A DNA stretch of 64,000 nt from Paenibacillus sp. SY21-1 (GTDB taxonomy: Bacteria; Bacillota; Bacilli; Paenibacillales; Paenibacillaceae): assembly GCF_005222705.1 (NCBI RefSeq), contig NZ_STGF01000002.1:124001-188000 (forward strand). The letters are read 5' to 3'. A program made the translations under genes and the position numbers. Below the pieces are notes generated by a model. It searched no databases, was not told the origin of the DNA, and saw only the letters and a program-made list of their open reading frames with translations. Numbering within the stretch: position 1 is the first letter of the stretch; every line of letters begins with the position of its first letter. Below, in pieces: positions 6,537-15,780 of this stretch.

Positions 6537-8537
6537 TTATTTCAAATGATAGGCGCCATACGCGCCCAGTCTGGCAATCGTCAGCGTCTTGCCGTCCGCC
6601 GAAGCCTCCAGCGGAACTTCCCGGTCCGTTCCAAGCTCATGCGCCGCTTGCGCCTCCTCGATTCCTTCCACGCCTGCAAGCTGAATTCGGATATCGCCCA
6701 TAGGCACAGGCTCGTGATAGGTCATGCCGTTAAAGCCGGACAAGTTAACCAGCTGAAGCAGCCAGGTTTGATCCGGCAGCTTAAAAAAGGTTATTTCCAC
6801 GCTCGGATGCGCGTTTGTCGTCAGCTTCCGTTTGCCGCCGAGCAGCTCGTCCAGAACGCCCTCCGCAATCGCTTTATGATCGGCAAACCCTTGACGATCA
6901 TAGAGCCCGCCGGCATTCCAGCCGATATATGCCGCTCTCCCCGAGCCGTTTTCGTCCCCTGCCGCAATACCCGCCGTATAACGGTCAGTAAGCTTGTGTC
7001 CGTACGCGCGCTCCGGCGGCCCGAATGTAGAGGAGGCAACGAACGGCAGCCGTTTAATCGTATGTTCATTATAATGAAGAAAAGCAGTCACGCCGCTTGC
7101 AATGATCCAATCCCGACCGGCCAGATCCGCGAACATCTTCTTATCGTCAACTTGAAGGTAAGCGGCGGTCGTATCGGTCTCTACCCCCAACAGCTTGGCT
7201 CCGAACAAACGAGCGAGCGCCTCCGGCTGTCCGGTCAAAGCTGCGCCCGTCGCCACCATATGCACGCCCGTTTGCCGCAGGCGATCCAGCACGTCCAGCT
7301 GCTCGCTCGTCAGCTTTGCAAGCCCGGGCAGGATGACTACCGCAGCCGAGGTATCCGCAATATGGGAAAGACGCTCCTGCTTGACAACGTCAAACAGCAA
7401 ATGCTCTTCCTTTAACAGCTTGAACCATCCGAAATATTCCTGCATCGAGCCATCCTGCGGATCGGAGGGCTTGACGAGCACAACGTCCGCAACCGAGATA
7501 AAACGGCCAAACAGCTGCTCGTGCTGGCTATGGAAGCGATAAATCCGCTTTGCTCCCTCCAGATTCGCCTGATCGGGGTAGCCTTCAAATGCGCCTATGA
7601 TGCAAAAATCGAGGCCGGAGCCATTTGCCAAATTTTCATAAAGACGTATTTCATTTTCGTATGCAGATACGCCGGTGAAACGGTAGGTTAAATCAATGGC
7701 ATTAATCGAGCAATTGCTGATCAGCTTGCCGCTATAGCTTCCCGCAATGGGCATTACGTTTTCCGCTGCGGAATAAAGCCATTTGGGCTGCGGCCTGGTC
7801 AGCGACGTATTCGATTCATGTCTGACGATATCAACTTTATGGGGATGGTAGGTGCAAATGGCAGCTTCAGGCTTCAGAGCTTTAATATGGGCGTGTATCC
7901 GGTCCAGTATGTCGGCTGCCGTTACCCGTTGAAACTCGCGATAGGCGGAGAGCGTCTCCTTGCTTTGACAGCCTCGGCCTGGAAGCTTCAAACCGTACAT
8001 GGCGGCGAACCGGCTGCGACAGCTGTCGCAATGGCAGATCCCGTATTCATTGCCGCTGTAGTCCCGATTCTGGTAGCCGAACATATTGAAGAACACGCCG
8101 TCAACATCATAGTGGAGCAACGCCTCCTCGAGAATGTCCAAAGCGTATCGCTGCTGGTATTCCCCGTTGAGACAAGTGTGGACGATGCCGTGGTAGTTGA
8201 CTGCCTCGCCATCCTCCGTCCGGTAGAACCAATCCGGCTGACGGGCAAAAATCGATTCATGCGCCTTGCTGAAATCAAACCGGGCTATAAAACGAATGCC
8301 TTCCGCATGCGCTTTGGCAATCGCTTCTCCGAGCAGATCCTTCTTCAAAAATGGCGTAACGTAGTGATGCGCAAGCTTGGACGGGTAAAAGGCAAAAATG
8401 CCTCCCGCATTCATCATCCATACGTTCGCGTTAAACGATTTCAACTCCCGAATGAGCAAGTCTACTTCCAACTCGGCGTCCGGCTCCCGCAAGTTATTTT
8501 GCACCAGCCTCAGCCTGTTGTCATCCCACCAGTTCAT
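6537..8537 (-). CDS. TIM-barrel glycoside hydrolase-like protein with GATase-like and C-terminal beta domains
   Basis: This 666-residue cytoplasmic protein has no signal peptide. Residues about 1-330 look like a TIM barrel of the GH29/GH42-like kind: MNAGGIFAFYPSK, ARFDFSKAHESIFARQPDWF, DVDGVFFNMFGYQ and a Cys pair in GICHCDSCRSRF. Residues about 350-560 resemble the class I glutamine-amidotransferase-like trimerisation domain of GH42 beta-galactosidases (VVILPGLAKLTSEQL). The last 100 residues form a beta domain. I cannot assign the catalytic residues or the substrate. GGGGAGG lies six bases before the ATG. It is upstream of a dehydrogenase and near sugar importer 1, which suggests a role in sugar breakdown. 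Confidence 0.75.
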   Translation of the reverse strand: MNWWDDNRLRLVQNNLREPDAELEVDLLIRELKSFNANVWMMNAGGIFAFYPSKLAHHYVTPFLKKDLLGEAIAKAHAEGIRFIARFDFSKAHESIFARQPDWFYRTEDGEAVNYHGIVHTCLNGEYQQRYALDILEEALLHYDVDGVFFNMFGYQNRDYSGNEYGICHCDSCRSRFAAMYGLKLPGRGCQSKETLSAYREFQRVTAADILDRIHAHIKALKPEAAICTYHPHKVDIVRHESNTSLTRPQPKWLYSAAENVMPIAGSYSGKLISNCSINAIDLTYRFTGVSAYENEIRLYENLANGSGLDFCIIGAFEGYPDQANLEGAKRIYRFHSQHEQLFGRFISVADVVLVKPSDPQDGSMQEYFGWFKLLKEEHLLFDVVKQERLSHIADTSAAVVILPGLAKLTSEQLDVLDRLRQTGVHMVATGAALTGQPEALARLFGAKLLGVETDTTAAYLQVDDKKMFADLAGRDWIIASGVTAFLHYNEHTIKRLPFVASSTFGPPERAYGHKLTDRYTAGIAAGDENGSGRAAYIGWNAGGLYDRQGFADHKAIAEGVLDELLGGKRKLTTNAHPSVEITFFKLPDQTWLLQLVNLSGFNGMTYHEPVPMGDIRIQLAGVEGIEEAQAAHELGTDREVPLEASADGKTLTIARLGAYGAYHLK

Positions 8538-8666
8538 GGCTTACCTCCCCATGCTGTCGTTTTCGCTTCCTCAATAGCTTCTCGACGAAGATCATCATTT
8601 CCTGTTTCTATCATGAATAAAAATACAACTCGTTACATAAAACCAGCGGTTCCCTTTGCCAAACCT

Positions 8667-8928
8667 CTAATGAACGGTTATCCCCAATGCTTCAAGCGGG
8701 GCCAGCGCCTCCTGAACGTTTCGCTCCGGGTCCAGCTTGGCAACAGTCTCCGACGTCGCCCGCTCCGTTGTCTATTTTGCCAACCTCCACGCCCTCCGAC
8801 CAGTCCGGCATATAGTGATGCACGCAGAGCCAGTCCTCCTTGCACATAATAAGATCCAGCGCGGCCAGTCTGCGCATTCTCTCACGCAGCACAGTCGATT
8901 CCGGCAAGTTTAGCTTGCTGTTGTCCAT
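8667..8928 (-). pseudogene. Small gene broken by a +1 frameshift, unknown family
   Basis: An ATG at 8928 with GGAGG six bases upstream opens a convincing frame (MDNSKLNLPESTVLRERMR ... CVHHYMPDWSEGVEVGKIDN). From about 8775 that frame becomes low-complexity Gly/Cys/Ala text and ends at 8692. The next frame, entered by dropping one base, reads TTERATSETVAKLDPERN and ends normally in TAG at 8667-8669. The whole span is 3n+1 bases, as expected for one extra base. It could instead be the scar of a deletion that joined the start of one gene to the end of another. I do not recognise the family. It sits between sugar importer 1 and the glycosidase-like gene. Confidence 0.5.
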
Positions 8929-9032
8929 ACATATCCTCCGTCCCTTTTCGATTGCTGATCGGTTTATGTTTCGCACTTAGATTAATAGGTTCAGAAAATA
9001 ATGGCAACCCTCCCGCCTTTCCGGCGCATGCC

Positions 9033-9058
9033 AAAAACCCCGCTTACGGAAAGCGGGG
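9033..9058 (-). terminator. Terminator of sugar importer operon 1
   Basis: CCCCGCTT-ACGG-AAGCGGGG (9038-9058), followed on the minus strand by a T run, lies 20 bases after the last permease stop. Confidence 0.8.
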
Positions 9059-9077
9059 CAAGTCCTGCTCGGAGAAA

Positions 9078-9908
9078 TTAACCTTTCACGGCGCCAGCGG
9101 TCAGCCCGCTTACAATATATTTCTGGGCGAACAGATAGAGCACGAGCACAGGCAGCGACGTCATGACCAGATTGGCAAAAATCAAATTCCAGTCTCGGCT
9201 GTATTTGCCGTAGAAATTGTACACGGACAACGGCATCGTCCAGGTCGAGCTGTCCGTCAGGAAGTACAGCGGTATCGTGATGTCGTTCCATACGGACATA
9301 AAGACCATGATCGCAACCGTGGCGTTAACCGGAACGATCAGCGGCGTAATGATTCGGAAGAACACGGACAACAAATTCGCTCCTTCGAGAAACGCCACCT
9401 CATCCAGCACCTTGGGAATCGATTTGATAAAGCCGCTGTAGAGAAACATGCTGAAAGCCGTATTTAAAGCGGCGTATATGAAGATGACGCTCGTTACGCT
9501 TCCGTAGAAGCCCATCCACTGCACGACGCGAATCGTCGTAATTGTCGACATGGGAGCGATCAGACCCATAAAGAAGAACAGGTACAAGAAGCTGGACAGC
9601 TTGCTCTCTCTGCGGGCAAGAATAAACGCAGCCGCGGACGACGTTACGATATTCAGGATGGAGGATACGCCGGTAATAAGCACGCCGTTCAAAAACGCGC
9701 GTCCGAGCCCGCCCTCCTGAAACACTCTGACATAGTTGGAAAACAGCCATTTGTCAGGCAACCGTATCGCAAATTTTGTAACCTCGGCGCTCGTCATAAA
9801 CGAACCGAAAATCATTAACAGCATCGGTATAATTATAGCCAGGGAAGCAAGAAGCAAAAAGATTTCAACCGCGTAGTTGCGCAGCGCCAGTTTGCGTGTG
9901 TAGTTCAT
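9078..9908 (-). CDS. Carbohydrate ABC transporter permease, MalG type
   Basis: This 276-residue inner-membrane permease has six predicted membrane spans and the EAA loop that docks the ATPase: FLEGANLLSVFFRIITPLIV at about residues 174-193. It is the second permease of a CUT1-family oligosaccharide importer of the LplC/YtcP type. Its ATG overlaps the TAA of the first permease by one base (TAATG), showing translational coupling. No ATPase gene is present; CUT1 importers of this class commonly share an MsmX-like ATPase encoded elsewhere. The cargo is not visible. Confidence 0.92.
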   Translation of the reverse strand: MNYTRKLALRNYAVEIFLLLASLAIIIPMLLMIFGSFMTSAEVTKFAIRLPDKWLFSNYVRVFQEGGLGRAFLNGVLITGVSSILNIVTSSAAAFILARRESKLSSFLYLFFFMGLIAPMSTITTIRVVQWMGFYGSVTSVIFIYAALNTAFSMFLYSGFIKSIPKVLDEVAFLEGANLLSVFFRIITPLIVPVNATVAIMVFMSVWNDITIPLYFLTDSSTWTMPLSVYNFYGKYSRDWNLIFANLVMTSLPVLVLYLFAQKYIVSGLTAGAVKG

Positions 9909-10783
9909 TATTCAGCAACCTCCTTACGCCGCATAAAGATGAGAAGCGGGATGGAAATAAGGGTAACGATGACGAACAGCAGCGTGTTGATCGCGGTGCC
10001 GAGACCCCAGCTTCCTTCTCCGAATGCGCGGAGAATAATCGTGCCGACCACCTGCGAGGCGTTGCCCGGCCCTCCGCCGGTCAGAACGAATACCTCGGAG
10101 AACACCTTCAGTCCGCCGATAAGCGTAAGCATCAGGTTGATGTTGATCGCGGGCAGCAGCAGCGGCAGCGTAATGTTGACAAAGCTTTTCCATGAACCGG
10201 CCCCGTCGATTGTGGCCGCCTCGTAATATTCCTTGGAAATGGATTGCAGACCAGCCAGATAAATAGCCATTTGAAAGCCGGTATGCTGCCATATGGATAC
10301 GGCCGCAACCGTCCAAATGACGATGGAGGGATCGGTCAGCCAAGCCTGGCTCAGCGAGCCGAGACCAATCGTTTCGAGCAGCCGGTTAATCATGCCTTCC
10401 GTACGCAGAATCGGGGTGAACACGATGCTGATTACAAGGACGCTCAAAATCGACGGAGAATAAAAGATCGCTCTAAGAAAATTGCGCGTTTTCAGACGCA
10501 TATTGAGCGCAACGGCAAGTCCAATCGCAAACACGTTTTTCCCGATAACCGTAACGATTGCAAAAATAAGCGTATTTTTCATAGCCAACAGCAGGGTGTC
10601 ATCGGAGAAAATCCGCGTAAAATTGTCCCAGCCGATAAACTTGATCGTATCGCGGTCAAGCCGCCAGTCCGTAAAGGAATAATAAAAGCCGATAATAGCC
10701 GGTAATACAAAAAACAGGCAATAGATCAGCAATGCCGGCCATATTAAATAGTAGCCATACATGCTTTTTGAGCGTTTCAACAT
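9908..10783 (-). CDS. Sugar ABC transporter permease, MalF/LplB type
   Basis: This 291-residue protein has six membrane spans, beginning YYLIWPALLIYCLFFVLP, and the EAA loop EAATIDGAGSWKSFVNITLP. It forms the membrane pore with the MalG-type partner. The frame stays open to a TTG at 10837, but the ATG at 10783 starts the protein where the family starts and has TGGGATGTGAG directly upstream, so the shorter form is given. It lies 109 bp behind the solute-binding lipoprotein in the usual importer order. Confidence 0.92.
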   Translation of the reverse strand: MLKRSKSMYGYYLIWPALLIYCLFFVLPAIIGFYYSFTDWRLDRDTIKFIGWDNFTRIFSDDTLLLAMKNTLIFAIVTVIGKNVFAIGLAVALNMRLKTRNFLRAIFYSPSILSVLVISIVFTPILRTEGMINRLLETIGLGSLSQAWLTDPSIVIWTVAAVSIWQHTGFQMAIYLAGLQSISKEYYEAATIDGAGSWKSFVNITLPLLLPAININLMLTLIGGLKVFSEVFVLTGGGPGNASQVVGTIILRAFGEGSWGLGTAINTLLFVIVTLISIPLLIFMRRKEVAE

Positions 10784-10892
10784 CTCACATCCCACCAAGC
10801 CTCTATATTTTTGTCCATTAATCGCAAACTGCCGCAACCATCAGGGGCAGCGGCAGCAGCGTTACGCGAAAGGTGAAACGGGCTTTTAAAGC

Positions 10893-12212
10893 TTAGAAGC
10901 CTTCTACGCCCTTATCCTTCATCAGCTCGGCGAACTTCGTGTTCCATGCTTCAAGCACTTGCTTAGGCGTTTTTCCGCCTGTGAACTGATCCTGCAAGCT
11001 TCTGTAAAGCTCATTGCGGTCCACCAGCATGTAAGCGTCAGTCGTCAGCGTCGTCAGCTTCGGCGTGATGTAATTATCGACGATCTCCTGCTTGTAAGCC
11101 GGCAGTTCAGGCGTCGTTACATCGCTGAAGTTGGACACATAAGCCTGCTGGTCTACAATTTTTTGCGCCACTTCTTTTGTTGCGATAAATTCAAGGAATT
11201 TCTTTGCTTCAGCCATATGCTTCGCTTTTTTAGGAATGAACAGCTGGCCGCCGAGCGGGCTCGCGCCAAGCTTCGCGTCTTGAGCGGAAGGAATCGCGAA
11301 CAAGCCAAGGTTCATGGACGGATCTTGTTTGCTTACACTTTCAATCAGCCAGTCGCCCATAAACATCATCGCAACTTCCTTGTTCAGGAATTTGCCTACC
11401 GCCATGTCGTAGCTGTCGCTCAAAATATCCGCATTCGTGTAGCCTTTTTTGTACACTTGATACTGCTGGTCAAGGAACGTCTCAAATTCCGGGATATCCG
11501 TCCACTTGCGTTTGTTGCTGTTCAAATCGTCGAATATAGCCGGATCATTTTTTGCGGCATAGTCCGCGAATGCGGCTGCCGGCCAAATGTTCGCCGCCCA
11601 TGCGTCTTTGTACGGCATGAATACAGGCGTTACGCCGCTAGCCTTGATCGCTTCGCAAACGGCCAGAAATTCTTCAAAGTTTTTCGGAATTTCAAGATTC
11701 AGCTCTTTGAAAATATCCTTGTTGTATACCACGCCTTGCATGCCTGTATCCTGGCTTACGTGGAAGCTGTAGACATGGCCGTAAGCGGACAATACGTCTT
11801 TATTGACGATGCGGCTGACCCAAGGCTCGTTGTCGAGAATTTCGAAGTTGCGCTCCAGATTCAGGTCGGTCGTCGCACTTGCCAGGTTGTATTGCACGAT
11901 GTCCGGCGTTTCGTCTACGGCAAGCTTGGTTTGCAGCACCGTAGTCGTCTGCTCTGCCGGAAGCAGTTGAAGGTTTACTTTAATATTGGAAGCCGCTTCG
12001 AACTCGTCAAGCAGCGACTGCGCGACAAACGCGGAGTCCTGCGAGCTCTTGGAAATAGCCAGCTCGATCGTCACTTTCTCGCTTTTGCTGCCGCCGTTGC
12101 CGGTATTTCCCGATGTATTGTTGTTCGCGCCGTTCGAGCCGCAAGCCGCTAGCGATACGGCCAGCAATGCCGTAACGAGGCTTACGGTCATTTTTTTTGT
12201 TTTCGTTTTCAT
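10893..12212 (-). CDS. Sugar ABC transporter solute-binding lipoprotein
   Basis: This 439-residue extracellular binding protein has a lipoprotein signal with lipobox LAAC at Cys24 (VSLVTALLAVSLAACGS), an Asn/Gly linker and the CUT1 type-1 binding fold (LLDEFEAASNIKVNLQLLPA ... VYSFHVSQDTGMQGVVYNKD ... AMMFMGDWLIES). It captures an oligosaccharide for the two permeases downstream. GGGGGAACTACA precedes the ATG. It is divergent from the kinase gene at 12386, which together with its AraC-type partner probably controls it. Confidence 0.92.
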   Translation of the reverse strand: MKTKTKKMTVSLVTALLAVSLAACGSNGANNNTSGNTGNGGSKSEKVTIELAISKSSQDSAFVAQSLLDEFEAASNIKVNLQLLPAEQTTTVLQTKLAVDETPDIVQYNLASATTDLNLERNFEILDNEPWVSRIVNKDVLSAYGHVYSFHVSQDTGMQGVVYNKDIFKELNLEIPKNFEEFLAVCEAIKASGVTPVFMPYKDAWAANIWPAAAFADYAAKNDPAIFDDLNSNKRKWTDIPEFETFLDQQYQVYKKGYTNADILSDSYDMAVGKFLNKEVAMMFMGDWLIESVSKQDPSMNLGLFAIPSAQDAKLGASPLGGQLFIPKKAKHMAEAKKFLEFIATKEVAQKIVDQQAYVSNFSDVTTPELPAYKQEIVDNYITPKLTTLTTDAYMLVDRNELYRSLQDQFTGGKTPKQVLEAWNTKFAELMKDKGVEGF

Positions 12213-12267
12213 TGTAGTTCCCCCTTTTTGTATGGCTGCCGGTATGTGTTGGCTGCTTACAAGTTAG

Positions 12268-12273
12268 ATTATA
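12268..12273 (-). promoter_or_regulatory. Candidate -10 box for sugar importer operon 1
   Basis: A perfect TATAAT on the minus strand lies 55 bases before the lipoprotein start. No good -35 is found 17 bases upstream, as expected for a promoter that needs an activator such as the neighbouring AraC-type regulator. Confidence 0.35.
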
Positions 12274-12385
12274 TAGACTGCGCCAGCCAAGGTACATGAT
12301 CCCCATTTACCGTCGCTGTGTAAAATACTGAACTAACTTTAAGCTTGTTCATCCGATAAGCATAGTGGTAAAGTAGGAGCAATAA

Positions 12386-14191
12386 ATGAGGCCAGAGGTG
12401 AGAGAATTGAATTTCCTTAGCAAGCGCAAAAGCTTGTTTACGTTTCACGCAAGCCTGCAAACCAAGGTATTCCTTACCTTTTTGGTGCTGCTGCTTATCG
12501 TGCTTTGCTGCTTTCTTGCTTATGTAAACTGGCTTGTCGTCAAACCGCTCAAGGAGCGAAACGAAAACGAAAAGCTGCTGACCGCGGCCAAAATCAGCAA
12601 TCAGCTTGACGAATATATTAGCAGCCAAAACCAGCTATCCCACCGTATATTGTCCAACCGGCAAATTTTCGATACGCTGGCCGCAGGCTACCAGTCGACA
12701 TACACCGTAGAAGGACTGAAGCAAAGCCGCGAGCTCAAGGCGATGATGTTCGAGGCGATCGGTCCGAGCATGAACATCAGGGATATGACGATTTATAATC
12801 TCGAAGGAAAGCCAATCGCATCCTACATCGGCTTGCTGGCGGACGCGCCGTCCATCGAAGCGTATACGAGCCAATTTTCAAATACGCCGTATATGCTGCA
12901 AGGCAGCTATATGCTCAGCAAACAGCCTTCGGGGAAAACGGTGTTCACGCGGGCGATTATGAATCAGAACGGGCAGACGTTCGGCTACTTGACGATCGAA
13001 TTGGACAATGCCTATTTGCAAATGCCTGCGCGCGACATCGCAAGTGGAGACATCTATATCATTGATCGGGAAAGCCACGTCATTTCGAGCTCCAGCCACG
13101 CCAAAACCGGAGATGACCAGCCGAAGCTGCTTACATCCGGCCAGAGCAGCGGCATGTACATGGATCGCTCTCAAAATTACATCGCTCACTACACGTCGCA
13201 GAGCACAGGCTGGACGACCTACGTCGTCACGCCCCGTCAAGACGTGCTCGGACCTGTCGATTCGGTCAAATACATCTCTATCCTGCTGATTACAGCGCTG
13301 ATGCTGTTCTCGTTCGCTTACATTTACGTTTCGAGCAAAAATTTGCTGCTGCCGATTCGCAAGCTGCGCAGCCAAATTTCGCGAATTCAGTACAGCAATT
13401 TGAACATCAAGGTCGACAATCGCGCCCACAATAATGAATTAATCGCGCTGAACGAATCGTTTCAGGAGCTGCTGGAGCGCTTGCAGCAGTCCATTGAACG
13501 GGAAAAGCTCGCCTTGCATGAGGAGGTGAAGGCCCGCAACTCGGCGCTGCAAGCCCAGATTGCGCCGCATTTCATTCATAACGTTCTCTACCTGATCAGC
13601 ATCGCTGCCCAGGAAGGGAAGAACAAAGCCGTATCCGACATGTGCAAGCACTTGTCGGACAGCCTGCGCTATATCGTCTCCTCTCCTTACGAGCATGTGA
13701 CGCTGGTGGAGGAGCTCGAGCACACCAGGCATTACCTGTCGCTCGTTCAGCATAATTACGAGGACGATTTGGAGTGGGATATCATTGCCGACGAATCGGC
13801 CAAGCTGATAGAGCTGCCTCGTCTGGTTATCCAGCCTTTCGTCGAGAACTGCATCGAGCACGCTTTTGAAAACACCGATCCGCCGTGGCGCATACAAATT
13901 CGCGTCAAGCTGTACAACGGCGTATGGGCCATTGAAATCAGCGATAATGGAGAGGGCATTTCGCCCGATAAAATAAAGGAAATAATGGAAAACATAAATG
14001 ATTCCGATGAACGAACTCACGAGCTGCATTTGCACGCTTCGGGCTTTGGCAATATGGGCGTCGTGAATACGGTGAATCGTCTAAAGCTTATGTACAAAAA
14101 TCGCCTTTTCTTTAACATCTACAACAATACGGATGAATGGCGGGGCACGACCGTACAGATTATCGCCTCGTTAACGAAGGACTTCTACTAG
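12386..14191 (+). CDS. Sensor histidine kinase, YesM type
   Basis: This 601-residue membrane kinase has a first span at residues about 28-53, an extracellular sensor region to about 295, a second span near 296-316, a HAMP domain, then the His_kinase/YesM block with His395 in IAPHFIHNVLY and an ATP-binding domain (FVENCIEHAF; DNGEGIS; ASGFGNMGVVNTVNRL). The usual APHFLYN has become APHFIHN. It phosphorylates the response regulator that starts 20 bases downstream. AGGAG stands six bases before the ATG; a TTG at 12407 behind a perfect GAGGTGA is an alternative start. It is divergent from sugar importer 1 and probably senses its cargo. Confidence 0.92.
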   Translation: MRPEVRELNFLSKRKSLFTFHASLQTKVFLTFLVLLLIVLCCFLAYVNWLVVKPLKERNENEKLLTAAKISNQLDEYISSQNQLSHRILSNRQIFDTLAAGYQSTYTVEGLKQSRELKAMMFEAIGPSMNIRDMTIYNLEGKPIASYIGLLADAPSIEAYTSQFSNTPYMLQGSYMLSKQPSGKTVFTRAIMNQNGQTFGYLTIELDNAYLQMPARDIASGDIYIIDRESHVISSSSHAKTGDDQPKLLTSGQSSGMYMDRSQNYIAHYTSQSTGWTTYVVTPRQDVLGPVDSVKYISILLITALMLFSFAYIYVSSKNLLLPIRKLRSQISRIQYSNLNIKVDNRAHNNELIALNESFQELLERLQQSIEREKLALHEEVKARNSALQAQIAPHFIHNVLYLISIAAQEGKNKAVSDMCKHLSDSLRYIVSSPYEHVTLVEELEHTRHYLSLVQHNYEDDLEWDIIADESAKLIELPRLVIQPFVENCIEHAFENTDPPWRIQIRVKLYNGVWAIEISDNGEGISPDKIKEIMENINDSDERTHELHLHASGFGNMGVVNTVNRLKLMYKNRLFFNIYNNTDEWRGTTVQIIASLTKDFY

Positions 14192-14210
14192 ACGGGAGGG
14201 AGCACAAGCT

Positions 14211-15713
14211 ATGTATACCGTATTTATCGCAGAGGACAGCAAGCCGATTTTACGCAATATCAGGGCGCTGCTGGAATCGTCCGAGCTGGATGTGCGCGTC
14301 GTTGCGACCGCTTACAACGGGGAAGAGGCGCTGGACTATTTGCGGCAGCATGCGGTTGATATTCTGTTGACCGATATCCGGATGCCGAAGCTGGACGGGC
14401 TTGCGCTGATCGAGCAGGCCAAGCAGCTGCATCCCCATCTGAAGGTGCTGCTGATCAGCAGCTACAGCGACTTTGAATACACGCGAAAAGCATTAAACTT
14501 GCAAGTATTCGACTATTTGCTCAAGCCTGTGGAGCGTCCTCAGCTGGTAGAGGTGATGGAGCGCATGATCGGACAGCTGCAAAAAGAACAGCTGGGAGGG
14601 CTGGACCCGCTGCGAGGCATAATCGATCCCGACTATCTGGGCGACGGTCCGTTGATGAAGGAGCTTGCAGGCCAAGCCCATTTTGTATTTCTGCTAGGCA
14701 GTCAGCCGTTTACGGAGGGTGCGGGTTCTTGGAGCGCAACAGCGCTTCAAGACTGTCTGTCACAGGAAAGCTCTCCCTATAGCTGCCGAGTGCTGCCGCT
14801 GAGCTCCTCCGTCCGGCTTATCGTCCTGCTTCAACCGGACATCAAAGAAAAATTCCCGACTGCCGCCGCATGGATGAACGCGGCACGCTCCGCCATGCTC
14901 GCCCATGGCTTTCATGCGTCAATCGCAGGAAGCTATCAGACGGTAGAGCTGGACAAGCTGCCTGCGCGCCATGAGCTGCTCGATCAGCAGCTGGCGGATG
15001 AAATCGGGCTGACCAGCGCTGTTTTGCTCGATACCGACTTCCACGTCTCGCAGCGGCAGCACGACAATAAAAACGTGATGAGGACTTTCACCGAAATGAT
15101 TGCCGCCAGACAAAAAGAGCGTTTTGTCTTAAAGCTTTCCGAGCTGCTGCAGAAGTGGCATGCCGACAATAGCCGCTTGGCGGAGCTCGACGAGCTGCTG
15201 AACGCAGTGGCCAACGCTTTTATGCAGGCCTTGCCGGAGGAGGAGTTGGAGGAGCGAATGAAGATTGCCGCCGACATGCCGGACAGCCTTGCCCCGGTCA
15301 GCTTTGTCCGCTACTGCGCTCTGCTCTCCGAGTGGTCCGAGCAATGCTTCGAGCTGCTCCATGCCCGCAATCGTAAAAGCGGCGAGGAGCTGTTCGAGCA
15401 AATAAACAGCTATGTGCTGCTGCACAAATATTCGCAATTGACGATTGCAGATTTGGCCCAGAAATTCCACGTCAGTCCTTCCTATATCAGCCGTATCATC
15501 AAACGGTATACGGACAGCACATTCGTACATTACTATATGCGCCTAAAAATAGAAGAAGCTTGCAAACTGCTGCAGGAGAAGCCCGAGCTTAAAATCAGGG
15601 AGCTGTCGGATGCACTCGCCTTCAGCGACCAGCATTATTTCTCGCGCGTCTTCAAGGAGTATGCGGGCTGCACGCCAACCGAATACAAGGAGCAGCTGCG
15701 GGCTCAGCTATAA
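14211..15713 (+). CDS. Response regulator with AraC-type DNA-binding domain, YesN type
   Basis: This 500-residue protein has a receiver domain at residues 1-120 with phospho-acceptor Asp55 (ILLTDIRMPKLDGL) and conserved Lys in YLLKPVERP. A long middle region of unknown fold follows. The C-terminal 100 residues hold two AraC helix-turn-helix motifs (LTIADLAQKFHVSPSYISRI; KIRELSDALAFSDQHYFSRV). It is the partner of the YesM-type kinase 20 bp upstream and the likely activator of the divergent importer operon. Confidence 0.93.
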   Translation: MYTVFIAEDSKPILRNIRALLESSELDVRVVATAYNGEEALDYLRQHAVDILLTDIRMPKLDGLALIEQAKQLHPHLKVLLISSYSDFEYTRKALNLQVFDYLLKPVERPQLVEVMERMIGQLQKEQLGGLDPLRGIIDPDYLGDGPLMKELAGQAHFVFLLGSQPFTEGAGSWSATALQDCLSQESSPYSCRVLPLSSSVRLIVLLQPDIKEKFPTAAAWMNAARSAMLAHGFHASIAGSYQTVELDKLPARHELLDQQLADEIGLTSAVLLDTDFHVSQRQHDNKNVMRTFTEMIAARQKERFVLKLSELLQKWHADNSRLAELDELLNAVANAFMQALPEEELEERMKIAADMPDSLAPVSFVRYCALLSEWSEQCFELLHARNRKSGEELFEQINSYVLLHKYSQLTIADLAQKFHVSPSYISRIIKRYTDSTFVHYYMRLKIEEACKLLQEKPELKIRELSDALAFSDQHYFSRVFKEYAGCTPTEYKEQLRAQL

Positions 15714-15718
15714 CGCAC

Positions 15719-15752
15719 AAAAAAGGACCGGCCATACGCTGGCTCGGTCCTT
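15719..15752 (-). terminator. Terminator between convergent regulator and iron lipoprotein genes
   Basis: AAGGACCG-GCCA ... TGGC-CGGTCCTT (15723-15752) is followed on the minus strand by six T. It ends the iron lipoprotein gene and may stop the regulator transcript from the other side. Confidence 0.75.
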
Positions 15753-15780
15753 CCGATGCTGGCCGCTTGCGCAGCGCTGC

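Noticed and set aside
6480..8849. Two plus-strand open frames of 311 and 343 codons
   Set aside because: Both are antisense to the glycosidase-like gene and show no family features.
10959..12152. Plus-strand open frame of 397 codons
   Set aside because: Antisense shadow of the sugar-binding lipoprotein gene, with no domain and no ribosome site.
12386..15713. Kinase-regulator pair 1 and pair 2 as a recent duplication
   Set aside because: Domain order is the same, but protein texts differ widely in sensor and middle regions; both are simply YesM/YesN-type pairs.
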